Positions 1-12,076 of a stretch of 64,000 nucleotides of DNA are shown in pieces. Each line of letters starts with the position of its first letter. Position 1 is the first letter of the stretch. Position numbers and translations under genes: made by a program. The stretch is taken from contig JASBNA010000023.1 in NCBI GenBank assembly GCA_038087015.1, positions 124,001 to 188,000 of the forward strand. The letters run 5' to 3'. The notes beneath the pieces are model-generated. The model did not search any database and was not told where the DNA came from. It was given only the letters and a program-made list of their open reading frames with translations. Source of the stretch: Cerrena zonata. Lineage: Eukaryota > Basidiomycota > Agaricomycetes > Polyporales > Cerrenaceae.

Positions 1-807
1 GCTAAAGTGGCTTTCAATAAAGACTTTTTCTGTCCAAGTCCAGAGTCGGTTTTCTCTAGCACTTGATACGTTGGACAACCCAGCAGATTTGAAAGTTTGG
101 TTAATATTATCAATTTTCAATCCACCCATATGAGCCACTGAACTGTCTTCTTTACTGAGTTTTTCCACGTCTTCATTGTAGAAATCGTAGACAAATAGCC
201 AGCCTCCGGGTTTTAAGAATTCTGCCAATTTGTTGGTGATTTCCTCGTAGATCAAATGGTGGTAGGAAAGAGTACAAATGATCACATCGGCAACACCTTT
301 AAATTTCTCCAATTCTTCTTGTTTTGATTCATCGAGTATATCGTACACGTAGGAAGAGATTCTAACACCTTCCGAAGAGTTTTTTTCGGAACGATGGTTA
401 AAGAAATCGAGAATCGTTGGGTTGATATCGATTCCGATAATCTCACTAGGGGTTTGTTTTGAATCCAAGTATGGTACTAATTTTTCTGTTGTTAACCCGG
501 TTCCACAGGCAAAGTCAAGCAAGGTGATACCTGGCTTGAAGACCGAGTTCGGGAAGTCTTGGTGGAAAGTAGGAAGTGGAGGTAAGGTATTTTCAACTGT
601 TAATCCAGAGGCGTATTTATCGCTATCTCCAGTAATGCTGTTACTTTCTTCAAGTGTCTTTCTTGGGGCATTTACATCGAATTGCAAAAGCGATTTTGCC
701 ATCACCAAGCTCAATGCTTGGATCGACTCTTTCTCATCGTATTTGCTAACAAAGTCTTCGCTGAAATGTTTTAAGTTTCGTGATGCCAACAGCTGGTAGT
801 CAGTCAT
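1..807 (-). CDS. SAM-dependent class I methyltransferase, 3' end outside the window
   Basis: Translating the minus strand from the ATG at 807-805 gives 269 residues with no stop before the window edge, so the C-terminus is missing. Motif I, the glycine-rich SAM-binding loop DFACGTG, is at about residues 98-104. An acidic strand-2 end follows (GIDINP, about 125-130), then the post-motif II segment VADVIICTLSYHH (172-184) and LKPGGWLFVYDFY (198-210). This order is typical of small-molecule or protein methyltransferases of the Methyltransf_11/25 type. The substrate cannot be told. It starts just before an AT-rich, gene-free stretch. I do not recognise a named yeast gene. Confidence is high for the fold and low for any specific role. 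Confidence 0.85.
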   Translation of the reverse strand, partial: MTDYQLLASRNLKHFSEDFVSKYDEKESIQALSLVMAKSLLQFDVNAPRKTLEESNSITGDSDKYASGLTVENTLPPLPTFHQDFPNSVFKPGITLLDFACGTGLTTEKLVPYLDSKQTPSEIIGIDINPTILDFFNHRSEKNSSEGVRISSYVYDILDESKQEELEKFKGVADVIICTLSYHHLIYEEITNKLAEFLKPGGWLFVYDFYNEDVEKLSKEDSSVAHMGGLKIDNINQTFKSAGLSNVSSARENRLWTWTEKVFIESHFS

Positions 808-1673
808 TTGTAAAGAAGGAGTAGTATGCGAATTTTCAATTCCATAAATATAATCTATATATATACATAATACATACTCTACCTACTCTACCTACTATAA
901 CTACTATACGTACTTAGCTACCTATTATCCATATACATGATATAAATACACTATGTAAATATATTATGTGAATACCTTATGCAAATATATTATGTAAATG
1001 TATACTATAATACGGGTATAGAGTATAGATCAAGTAGATCTGATCGTATCAATACCAACGGCTGTCGATTCCTCCATATCAAACACTGGCCAGCCGTTAG
1101 GAAAGCCATAGAAAACGCATGCAGTTACAACTCCTATGCATTAAGAGTCGAAGACGGAACCTGCTCCAGGAAAGTCACGACCCAAGAGGTAACCGACACA
1201 CTGGCCATAGGAAGCCGACACACGGGATCGCAAGCACAAAACCCGTCGTGTTGGCGGTGGTGGAACATCCAGACCTTTGATTTCTGGTGGTGGTGTTGTC
1301 GGTTTCCTCATGGACCTTTCTGTCGGATTCCCTTTTCGTCTGATAAGCAAGATTTGTATTGTTATCGCACAACAGCAAAAGAAAGATGCAAAATCTCTTA
1401 TTGTTGGTACTGAAACTTTGACTCAGAGACATGGAAATTGAAAGAATTAGGTAGGTACCGTGAGCTTATTATTTGGTAGGGGTTTATTGTTATTTTATCC
1501 GATAATAATTCTGTCAATTTCCTTATATCAGGTTGATGATAATCAATCAATTTGTTATCGATTGCATCTATACTATAAATATGGACTTAAATCTTGAGTG
1601 ATTTGGATAGTTGGAATGGTATAATCAGTATCATACAATAATCTATTCAATAATCAATAATCAATAATCAATA
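808..1673. other. Intergenic region between divergent methyltransferase and oxygenase genes
   Basis: This is the shared divergent promoter. It holds CTAC-rich and TATA-rich microsatellite DNA at about 850-1020. A conspicuously GC-richer patch lies at about 1040-1345 and is open in more than one frame. Four AATCAAT-type repeats run straight into the oxygenase start codon (about 1642-1673). A TATA-like stretch (tactataaatatgg) is at about 1570-1583. No convincing gene is seen. Confidence 0.6.
1645..1673 (+). repeat. Short tandem AATCAAT leader repeat
   Basis: About four copies of the 7-base unit AATCAAT/AATAATC lie directly upstream of the ATG at 1674, within the presumed 5' leader of the oxygenase gene. 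It is a simple sequence expansion with no known function. Confidence 0.6.
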
Positions 1674-2867
1674 ATGGCCTCTCCAGCTCTTCTCCAAACT
1701 ATTCAAGATGGTTACCCAAACAAAAGTGTTCCGGAACAAATGTACGATTCAAACTTGAAATCGTCTTATGAAGCCCTTTTGGCTTCCAAAGGTATCAGTG
1801 CCGGTATGCCAGCTAGTGTAAAGTTTGATCCTTATAAACATTTGAAATATTACGCCAATGAAGAAGAAAAAACCAAATACGATGCTACTAATAGAATTAG
1901 TATGAACGATTTGAACATTGCTGATCCAAACCAAATCAGTACTGTTGGTGTTAGTGACCCATTCCCTCTTTTCACCGATGAAGCCATTGAAATCATGAGA
2001 CAAGAATTTTTACAAAAAGAACTCTTTTTGAAATATGCTAAATACTGTTTTAACTCTACTTCCGGGTTGGATGCTAATCTTAGAGGTTATGTTAAGAATG
2101 ACGATGTGATTGAAACTCCCTTCATTCATGATGCCTGGACTCATCCTAAAACCATGGAATTGATTAGCAGAATGGCTGGTGTTGAATTAGAAATCGTCAT
2201 GGATCAAGAAATTGCCCACGTTAACATCTCAATGAAGAGTGAAGAACAAGCTGCTGAAGAAAGAATTCAACAAGCCAGAACTAGAGCTTTTTCCGGTTCT
2301 AGTGACGGTGAAGATATTCCTGCTGTTGTTGGATGGCACAAGGATTCTTACCCCTTTGTTTGTGTTTTAATGGTTTCTGATACTTCGATGATGATTGGTG
2401 GTGAAACCTGTTTAAGAAAAGGTAAGAAAAACGGGGACGCAACTGCTGAAGTTATCCCAGTCTCTGGTCCAAGCCGTGGTAACGCTTGTGTTTTACAAGG
2501 TGGTTGCATTGAACATATTGCTCCAACTCCTTTAGGTGCTAGTGAAAGAATCACCATGGTTACTTCTTTCAGAGCTAAAGATCCAACTCTCGCCGATAAC
2601 TCTTGTTTGAACACCGTTAAACCAGAAATTAATTTTGGTTCTAGATATCACAATTTCTACCCTGATTGGATCAAATATAGATCCCAATTAGTCAAACAAA
2701 GATTAGATCTCCTCAATGATGAATTATCGGTTGAAAGAAAAAATGGTAAATTCGATAAAGAATCTGCCATGGATACTTTGAAAGATATCAGTGCTTATTT
2801 AGCTAGAACTTTTGAAGAAATGGAAATTAATGATCAAGAATGGGATAAAATTATTAACAATAATTAG
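1674..2867 (+). CDS. 2-oxoglutarate/Fe(II)-dependent oxygenase-like protein
   Basis: Intact 397-residue protein. The C-terminal half has the metal triad of the double-stranded beta-helix oxygenases. His222-Lys-Asp224 sits in the segment GWHKDSYPF, a distal His281 lies in GGCIEHIAP, and Arg292 in SERITMV is well placed to bind the 2-oxoglutarate carboxylate. Residues between these include a GGE turn (MMIGGETC). The N-terminal 130 residues are hydrophilic and show no signal peptide or membrane segment, so a cytosolic or nuclear enzyme is likely. I know this kind of protein as a fungal family with no S. cerevisiae gene name, and I cannot tell its substrate. The start is supported by lying just after the AATCAAT leader repeat and by an alanine-rich N-terminus common in well expressed yeast genes. 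Confidence 0.8.
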   Translation: MASPALLQTIQDGYPNKSVPEQMYDSNLKSSYEALLASKGISAGMPASVKFDPYKHLKYYANEEEKTKYDATNRISMNDLNIADPNQISTVGVSDPFPLFTDEAIEIMRQEFLQKELFLKYAKYCFNSTSGLDANLRGYVKNDDVIETPFIHDAWTHPKTMELISRMAGVELEIVMDQEIAHVNISMKSEEQAAEERIQQARTRAFSGSSDGEDIPAVVGWHKDSYPFVCVLMVSDTSMMIGGETCLRKGKKNGDATAEVIPVSGPSRGNACVLQGGCIEHIAPTPLGASERITMVTSFRAKDPTLADNSCLNTVKPEINFGSRYHNFYPDWIKYRSQLVKQRLDLLNDELSVERKNGKFDKESAMDTLKDISAYLARTFEEMEINDQEWDKIINNN

Positions 2868-3728
2868 AGTCTCCCTATAATACCCACTGGTGGGTCCCTT
2901 TTACCTTCGTCATTTTTCCGTTCTTCCAGTCATTTTGTTTGTCTTTAGTCATTCTCTTCTTTATATGTGTGTCTTATGCCTCTTGTTTTGTGCTTTTAAT
3001 AATATTTGTTATTCTGTTTAGTTCTCACTTGTAGTATCTCCCATTTTGGTTGCAATTTTGCAAAATATCTTCAAAACTGGTTCACCAATTTAAAGTTCGT
3101 ATAATTTACAACGGTTGTAAAGAACCCATCTAACCGATCAATGGGCCCATACACGATTATTCGTCATGTACAACAGTCTGCTACACGATTTCACACAATA
3201 CAAAGAATCAATTGATGCAAAAAAAAAAGTTACATCTTTTTTTCAGGGCTTGCAAAGTACAATAAGTTACAGAATAATAACTAAATGCTTTAGATAATAA
3301 CTCCATTAAAGTAACTATTTCTAGCAACGATGAGTTGTGAGAACTATATTGTTTTCGGCAGTAGGCATAGAGTAGTGGAGGGGAAAAAAGTAGTATAATG
3401 AATTTTAAATTAAATTTTAAGAACAAATATGAAAAGAATACTATATAAAAGTGAATAAAGAATATGAAGTGAACTTGAAAAACCAATATTTGACATATGT
3501 AAAATAATAGAATATTAAAAAAGTGCAAATTGAAGAATGAATAAAGAGTTAAAAAAAAAAAAAGTAGAAAAATAAAATAAAATAATTAAAAGGTATGTGC
3601 TTTTTTTTTGTATTATTATTTTTTTTTTGTAAAGATTTAAGAAGATTTTTTAGTAGTTTTTTGATTTTTTTAATAATGAAACTGGTTTAAGAATTGAAGT
3701 AGAGAAATGTAACTTATCAATGGGAAAT
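2868..3728. other. Convergent 3' region of oxygenase and YCK2
   Basis: About 860 bases containing the 3' flanks of two convergent genes. It is AT-rich, with poly(A)/poly(T) tracts near 3220-3245, 3548-3563 and 3600-3670. The open frame on the minus strand at 3208-3528 is low-complexity Phe/Leu/Ile sequence from T-rich DNA, not a gene. Nothing else is seen. Confidence 0.6.
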
Positions 3729-5255
3729 CTATTGACAGCATAATTTTGCGAAAAATCCCTTTTGTTCATTTTCATCAACTAATTGTTGATGTTGAGTAGA
3801 TTGGTTATTTTGTTGATTATGTTGAGGAATTTGTGATTGTTGTTGATGCAATTGTTGTTGAGATAAATCATATTGATTTCTATTTGATGGAGAATTTTCA
3901 TAAGTCTTCAGTTGATTTTGATTTCTAATTGAATTTGAATTTGCTAAAACATCGTTATTATTTAAAGTTTGAGATTCTTGTTTAATTGGAGGTAATGGTC
4001 TATTAACTAAATTTTGTAATTTTTGTTGATGTAATTGAGCAGCATTTAATTGTTGTTGTTGTTGTTGAGAATTTGGATTCATACCATTAGCATTATTTTG
4101 TTGTTGACCGGTAGTATTATGATGTTGTCTATTTCTTCTTTGATCACGATGACGTCTTTCATTAGGAGGATTTGGATGACCATAACCATGTAAATTAGGT
4201 TTTTTATTAATTGATGAATCCCATCCTTTACCACCATTAAGATGTAACCAATCATAATCACCATCAGCATGTTGACCTAAATCATCGAGTATTGATAATA
4301 ATGACATTCTATATTCTTCATAAGGAGGTTCAGCTTCAAAAGGTAAACTTCTAACTCGATCTAAATATTCAGCAAATTGTCTTGGTAAACCATCACATAA
4401 AGTAGTAGCTGGAGTAGTACGTTTTTTATCACCAATTTTTTCATATTTTAATTTATTAGTTTGAGCTTTTAAACCTTGCCATGGTAATTGACCTCTTAAG
4501 AAATAAAAAAATACATGACCTAAAGCTTCTAAATCATCTCTTCTCAGTTGTTCTCTACCTAAATGAGTATTAATTGACATATAACGAGCGGTACCACTTA
4601 ATGATTTTTTTTCTCTATAAGGAATATGTTGTTTGGTTCTTGGATCTCTATATTGTTTAGCCATACCAAAATCAATTAAATGAACATCATTCTCATCAGG
4701 TAATCCTTGTCTACCAATTAAAAAATTATCTGGTTTAATATCTCTATAAATTAAATCATGAGAATGAACTTCTTCAATTAAAGTTAACATTTGTATGGCA
4801 ACTTGAACAACCGTTTTAACACTAAATCTACGACCACACCAATCAAATAAATCTTCTAAAGAAGGTCCCAATAAATCAATAACTAAAATACTATGTAAAC
4901 CTTCTTGTCCAAAATAATATGCATTTGGAATACCTGGACTACCTTGTAAATGTTTATAAGTTCTATATTCATCTCTTAATTGAGGTGCTTCAGTTTTTCT
5001 TGGTTCAAATTTAATTGCAACTGAAACTCCATTTATTATATTATGACCTTCAAATAAAACACCAAATGAACCTTCACCAATTTTTTTACCAATTTTATAA
5101 TGTAAACCAACTACTGAAGAATTATTTGAATTTGAATTTGATGAATTTACTGAATTTGGATTTTGAGAAGCAGCAGCGGCGGCAGCAGCAGCCGGATTTG
5201 AAGATGAAATTAGTGCTCTATTTGACATGCTATGGGATGGAGAAAGAAACGCCAA
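3729..5255 (-). CDS. YCK2: Casein kinase I, plasma-membrane isoform (Yck2 type)
   Basis: 508-residue Ser/Thr kinase of the CK1 family, closely matching S. cerevisiae Yck1/Yck2. It acts at the plasma membrane in endocytosis, nutrient sensing, bud morphogenesis and septin control. Residues about 50-60 hold the junction motif VVGLHYKIGKKIGEG. The glycine loop, the ATP-anchoring Lys82, HRD-type RDIKPDN (171-177, catalytic Asp172) and DFG (195-197) are intact. The tail (about 345-500) is Gln/Asn-rich. The end, GFFAKLCCQ, carries the Cys pair that is palmitoylated in Yck1/2 in place of a transmembrane anchor, but with an extra Gln after it. Codon 237 is CTG (4547-4545), where CK1 kinases have Ser (REQSRRD), so it should be read as Ser. 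An alternative start is Met10 at 5228. Confidence 0.96.
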   Translation of the reverse strand: MAFLSPSHSMSNRALISSSNPAAAAAAAASQNPNSVNSSNSNSNNSSVVGLHYKIGKKIGEGSFGVLFEGHNIINGVSVAIKFEPRKTEAPQLRDEYRTYKHLQGSPGIPNAYYFGQEGLHSILVIDLLGPSLEDLFDWCGRRFSVKTVVQVAIQMLTLIEEVHSHDLIYRDIKPDNFLIGRQGLPDENDVHLIDFGMAKQYRDPRTKQHIPYREKKSLSGTARYMSINTHLGREQLRRDDLEALGHVFFYFLRGQLPWQGLKAQTNKLKYEKIGDKKRTTPATTLCDGLPRQFAEYLDRVRSLPFEAEPPYEEYRMSLLSILDDLGQHADGDYDWLHLNGGKGWDSSINKKPNLHGYGHPNPPNERRHRDQRRNRQHHNTTGQQQNNANGMNPNSQQQQQQLNAAQLHQQKLQNLVNRPLPPIKQESQTLNNNDVLANSNSIRNQNQLKTYENSPSNRNQYDLSQQQLHQQQSQIPQHNQQNNQSTQHQQLVDENEQKGFFAKLCCQ

Positions 5256-6657
5256 CTAATCAATAAATAATAATCCAGAAGAAACAAAACAAACCAAAAG
5301 GAAACGTATCTTTTGAAAATTAAAGGTAGGAACCAAAATAAATAGAACGAAAAATTATGCAAATGTCAATACCAATTCAATGATCTTTGATCAAAAATTA
5401 ACTGGAATAGATGAATTGATCAACGTTTAAAAGAAAAAAGAGCAGAAAAAGAAAAGAAAAACTGATAAAGAACTAGTAAATATTATTTTTCCTTTTTGTT
5501 TTTCCCTTCAGTCTTTTCCTCTTCAATTTTTCAATACTTTATCCAACTGTAAGTTAAAGTAACAAACCAAACCAAAAAAGAAAAAAAAACCAAAAATTCA
5601 AAAAAAAAAGACAACAGAAATAGAAAAAGTATCAATATCAAATTTTCAAAAATTAAAAATTGATTGCTGACGATTTGATTTACTTTGATTTTGAGAAGCT
5701 GGAAAGTTTTCTCTGTGCTTTTTTTTTTTTTCGTTGTTGTTTTTTCTTTCTTTTTTTCTTTTTCGTTGTTCGTTGCCTTTTTGTTTAAAACAACCAGAAA
5801 ACAACAGAGAGAAAATGAGAAAAAGCGATTTGATTCTGTGAAACCACCAATTAATGAGATGTAATTCAGTTCCAGGTTAACCACCTAATAAACGAATACG
5901 AAGGGGCAAAAAATTGCGAAAAACAAAAATGAAAATTTCAACAGTTCAACAGGATCAAAGGCAATTGCCAGTTTGTATAGGGCTAGTATGACTGGAAAGT
6001 GTGGAAAGGCACTAAACAACTAAACAACCAAACAGAACAAAACCAATTAGGTCGAAAACAACTAACAAACAAAGTAAAAGGCAAAAAAACGAAATAAAAC
6101 CGAAACAACAACTAAAAAACCAAAAAAAAAAAAATCCAGAAACTAAAAAAAAAAAAAAAAAATTTAGAGGCCAGACGAGGGCGGGCGACTAACGAAACAA
6201 CAACAAAACCAGGTAAAGGGGGAACAAAACCAAAGAGTTAAGTAAACAGATAAGCTATCGATTAGTTGATCTATCGATTAAGACTCTAACCAACGGAGGA
6301 ATTGATAACCAAAGGAGGATCCGATAGATTGAAAGAAAAGAAGGAGAAGATGAAGAAGAAGAAGAAGATGAAGAAGAAGAAGAAAGTGGTGATTTTTTTT
6401 TTTTTGACTGTTCTCGTTTTTTACAAAAACGACAACCCTTTTAAATATACAAAAGAAATTACAACAGATACAACAACCACGGTCTAACAATGATAAGGTA
6501 GACGAAGGATGTAGAGAAAGTGATGAAGGGAATGGCAATTCCGATTACACGACCCTTATACCGTTAAGAGGGTTTAGTGACGATGAATGTAGACGAACAA
6601 AAGATATATAATTAGAACAGAGATTATGTAGGGGAAGATGATGACAAAGCTACAAAC
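5256..6657. other. 1.4 kb gene-free promoter region upstream of YCK2
   Basis: No gene is seen between the YCK2 start and the CUZ1 stop. The stretch is dominated by A-rich and T-rich tracts (about 5560-5780 and 6115-6165). GAAGAAGAT repeats at about 6330-6390 produce spurious Lys- or Leu-rich open frames. Long leaders of this type are usual upstream of regulated kinases in this clade. I see no recognisable RNA gene. Confidence 0.55.
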
Positions 6658-7489
6658 CTATTTGAGACTGCCTTTCACTAGGTAGATCAAGTCGCCATTC
6701 TTAAAAGAATTGATTGTACGGTGGTTATTTTCCACTAATTTGCAGTCTTGGGGTCCATTTTCCGACATGAAGATGTTTAGTCTCTCCGAGGATTCCAAAG
6801 TACTGTTATTGTAGTTTTTAATTTTAAATGGTCGGTAATACTGTCCAAGGCTCTACCGACGGGCCACTTATTCAGGATGAAGATTGGTTTACGGTCGTTT
6901 TCCACGTTGATCTTGCTTAATTCTTCTTCGTTCCCATCGATGTATAGGCACCACATGTAGATTCGGTCACTTTCATTGATCTTGGATCTCCAATGGCGGT
7001 TTTCTTGATCTTGGAAAGTTCCACTATTTTGTTGGTGGATTTCAGTTTGGATTGGAATAGTTTACCGATCGTTCCTCTGGGCTGTTTATCTTTTTGTAAA
7101 CTTAGAAACTTCTTGAACTTGTTGAATGCGTTGGGGCCCTTGACAGTACCCAACTGTCGTTCGATGATATTGGTGGGCTTTGGTTTGGTGTTGGCGATCA
7201 TCTCATTGATCTTGGCCTTATCCTTATTTCGATCGGGGAATAGCGATTGGGCACTCGGTCTTCCATCGTTATAATTCCCAGGACTCCGGCCCCGTTCGAA
7301 CTTGGCCTTGCCTCGACACTCGTGGCTGTCCAAGTTTCGGTGCTGTGAGCAGTAAGTGTGTTGGCAGTATTCACATTTGAATGGTAAAAAATCAAGTTGT
7401 TGGCATTTGAAGCAGTGTTCTCCGAGGTTCATTAACCCCAGCTCCTTCTCGGGGCTTTTCTCTCGAGCAAATAGGTCTGCGGATGTCAT
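6658..7489 (-). CDS. CUZ1: AN1 zinc-finger protein Cuz1, interrupted by two frame changes
   Basis: Homologue of S. cerevisiae Cuz1 (YNL155W), a Cdc48- and proteasome-associated factor protective against arsenite. Residues about 22-60 form an AN1 finger (HCFKCQQLDFLPFKCEYCQHTYCSQHR...HEC), followed by the basic linker expected in this family. The first frame runs from 7489 to about 6983 as homologous sequence, then drifts and stops at 6919-6917. The Cuz1-like C-terminus continues in the other two frames (ESDRIYMWCLYIDG, then SSERLNIFMSENG and SFKNGDLIYLVKG) to a stop at 6660-6658. Single A losses near 6982-6983 and in the T-run 6822-6825 would account for both breaks, so a sequence error is more likely than a pseudogene. 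A near match to the Rpn4 proteasome element (GATGGCAAA, 7551-7559) lies upstream. It neighbours YCK2, as in S. cerevisiae. Confidence 0.85.
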
Positions 7490-7716
7490 AGTACAGTATG
7501 GTTAGCTGGTTGTTTGCGCAGGGAACCGGGTCCCTATTTATATAACGTCGGATGGCAAAATCTTTTGCAACTTCCATGATGTTCTTATTTGTCATTTGTT
7601 TTTTTATCATTAATCTTTGAACATAGGCCCGTGCACCAATCAGAGAAGGGAAGAGGGCTGAAAAAAAAAAAAAGTCTATGGTCTTCAGCTTAAGTAGTTG
7701 ATTAGCACCTTTAAAT
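7490..7716. promoter_or_regulatory. Divergent CUZ1/RPP1 promoter
   Basis: A 227-base spacer between divergent genes. A TATA-like element (tatttatataac) is at about 7535-7546. GATGGCAAA at 7551-7559 is one base from the Rpn4 PACE site GGTGGCAAA. GGCCCGTGCACC at about 7627-7638 resembles the Rap1-type motif seen elsewhere in this window. These assignments are by eye only. Confidence 0.4.
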
Positions 7717-8626
7717 ATGCTCTACGACTTGAATGTGGCGTGGCCCACGGGAGATTACAACTCGAAGCCGTCCCCGACACAGCTCACCAACCTTTTCAAT
7801 ACAATCAGCACGCTTTACAGCTTCGGATACACCAAGATCGCGATCAACTTCACCATTAACGAAACAGTGAAGATTCCCTATCAATAATGCAAATCAGATA
7901 AATCCAATAATGGTTGAATTAATAGACTCTAAATTTCCTAAAGAGCGATATCCCGAGTTGCTAATTTTCACCAGACTAACCCTAGTAATCAGTGAGCCAT
8001 CTAGAGTGCAAGCATTATCTAAGATAAATTCTCATTTTGATCTAATTGCAATTCAACCGACCTCGGAAAAAGCATTACAATTATCAATAACGAATTTAGA
8101 TATCGATATAATATCGTTCAATCTAAATTCAAGATTACCCTTCTTCATCAAACATAAAACAATTTGTAGTGCAATAAATAAGGGAATCAAATTTGAAATT
8201 AATTATTCGGGAGTTTTATCAGGTAGTGCTGGTTATACCGCTGATAGTAATGGAGGATCAAATACTTTAGTAGCCAGTGCATCTCAATTAAGAAGAAATT
8301 GGTTCAATAACGTATTACAATTAATAAGAGCATCAAGAGAACGAGGATTGATTATTTCAAGTGGAGCAAATCAACCATTACAAGTAAGAAATTATACTGA
8401 GATATTAACCTTATTGAATACTTTAGGATTACCAAACAACAAGGGGAAAACTTCCATCACTCAAAATTCAGAAGCTTGTTTGATCAATGGTAGATTAAGA
8501 ATAAAGTCTTATAAGCAAACTATAGTTATTGGTAATACCCAACAAAAGAGATCATTATATGAAAATGAACTCGAGGATAAAACTAAAAAGAATAATATGA
8601 AAAATTACAAAAAAATTAAAATTTAA
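7717..8626 (+). CDS. RPP1: RNase P/RNase MRP protein subunit Rpp1 (p30 family), one frame change
   Basis: Homologue of S. cerevisiae Rpp1, the TIM-barrel-like p30 subunit of nuclear RNase P and RNase MRP used in tRNA 5' and rRNA processing. The N-terminus begins at ATG 7717 with MLYDLNVAWP and continues through GYTKIAINFTINETVKIP, matching the start of Rpp1, then meets TAA at about 7885. The family sequence resumes one base on (PINNANQINPIMVELIDSKFP) and runs intact to 8626. It includes ITNLDIDIISFNLNSRLPFF, the Arg-rich SRERGLIISSGA and the LINGRLRIKS tail. One extra C in CCC at 7876-7878 explains the break. It is convergent with ELA1 (55-base gap). A gene model that starts only at the internal Met at 7910 would miss about 55 conserved residues. 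Confidence 0.9.
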
Positions 8627-8681
8627 CTAGTTTACATGTTTATAGAATAATAAATGCATTTTCGTAATAGTCGTTATATAA

Positions 8682-9593
8682 TCAATTGAATATTGATGAT
8701 TTGATGGGAGTAATTTTACTGGTTTGTTTAGGTTCGGGTTTAGTCTTTTTTTTAGCTGGCGACGGTGGTTTTCTCTTTCTGGGGTTCATGAATATAGTTG
8801 GCTGAGGCTTGCGTCGTTTGATGGGTCGCTGTGTATCATTTGGTAGTTGCTCTGGAGGTGCCGCTGGTTGCGGCGTCGGGTCTGGTGGCGATGGGTCTGG
8901 TGGCGATGGTGCAGGTGGTGGAGGAGGAGCACGACGGGGAGGTTTTGGTGTCACGTTTCTATATTTAAAAGCATCGTAAGGATCGTACCTTTTATTAATC
9001 GGTTGATTTGAATTTTTAAACATTATTGACCGATGTTGTATGTCTCTTTTAGCCTTATTCAAAATTGAATTTTTCTGGGGATTTGAATATTGTCTACTAA
9101 ACCCACTAGGAACCCTATTTCTTCGTACAGTTGGATCTTTCAATAACTCAGGAACTGAAACAATTGAATTTGCCAGTTTTTGTAGCTTTAATTTTTCAGT
9201 TATATTTCTTAATCTTTCCGCCGAATCTTTTCTAAAATTATCTCGATCTTTTGAATATTTGAAATATAATGATTTATTTGGCATTATTGTGTTATTAATA
9301 CTGGTAGCCTTATCATATAATGGACGATCAGGGAAATCTTTCCCAATCAATTCTATCCATAAACAGTCTGATTCTGGAATTATTGTTGGACTTGTCACTT
9401 CAACTAGATCCAATTGTTTTGCATTCATTTTCTTCAATATCGGCTTAACCAAATGAAATGGAGTTGTTCCAACATCACTTAATCTTGAAACGTTCTGAAT
9501 ACATTTTTTTGTTGCAATTTCAACTAATGTTGGTAATCTTGAACGGAATTTATCTGATGATACATCAGACATTCTTGGATATCGGTAAAACAA
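8682..9593 (-). CDS. ELA1: Elongin A-like F-box/BC-box protein
   Basis: 303-residue protein whose N-terminal third matches Elongin A. The segment LPTLVEIATKKCIQNVSRLSDVGTTPF holds the elongin C-binding BC box, and the following LVKPILKKMNAKQLDLVE is the F-box-like part. The family works with elongin C and Cul3 in yeast to ubiquitylate stalled RNA polymerase II. The C-terminal half is disordered and basic, with a striking proline block (PPPPPAPSPPDPSPPDP, about residues 220-245) and Lys-rich tracts consistent with nuclear localisation. ELA1 is next to PDR16, as in S. cerevisiae (YNL230C), but points the opposite way. Met8 (9572) is an alternative start. Confidence 0.85.
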   Translation of the reverse strand: MFYRYPRMSDVSSDKFRSRLPTLVEIATKKCIQNVSRLSDVGTTPFHLVKPILKKMNAKQLDLVEVTSPTIIPESDCLWIELIGKDFPDRPLYDKATSINNTIMPNKSLYFKYSKDRDNFRKDSAERLRNITEKLKLQKLANSIVSVPELLKDPTVRRNRVPSGFSRQYSNPQKNSILNKAKRDIQHRSIMFKNSNQPINKRYDPYDAFKYRNVTPKPPRRAPPPPPAPSPPDPSPPDPTPQPAAPPEQLPNDTQRPIKRRKPQPTIFMNPRKRKPPSPAKKKTKPEPKQTSKITPIKSSIFN

Positions 9594-12000
<2,407 letters not shown>

Positions 12001-12076
12001 TCTTTCAATTCATGTCAATATTATTATAGATTCTATTCATTTTGGTCACTATTTAAATATATACATAGTTTTTTCT

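Noticed and set aside
5531..5884. Minus frame of 117 codons upstream of YCK2
   Set aside because: Encoded by poly(A)/poly(T) DNA as Lys and Phe runs; no protein-like composition.
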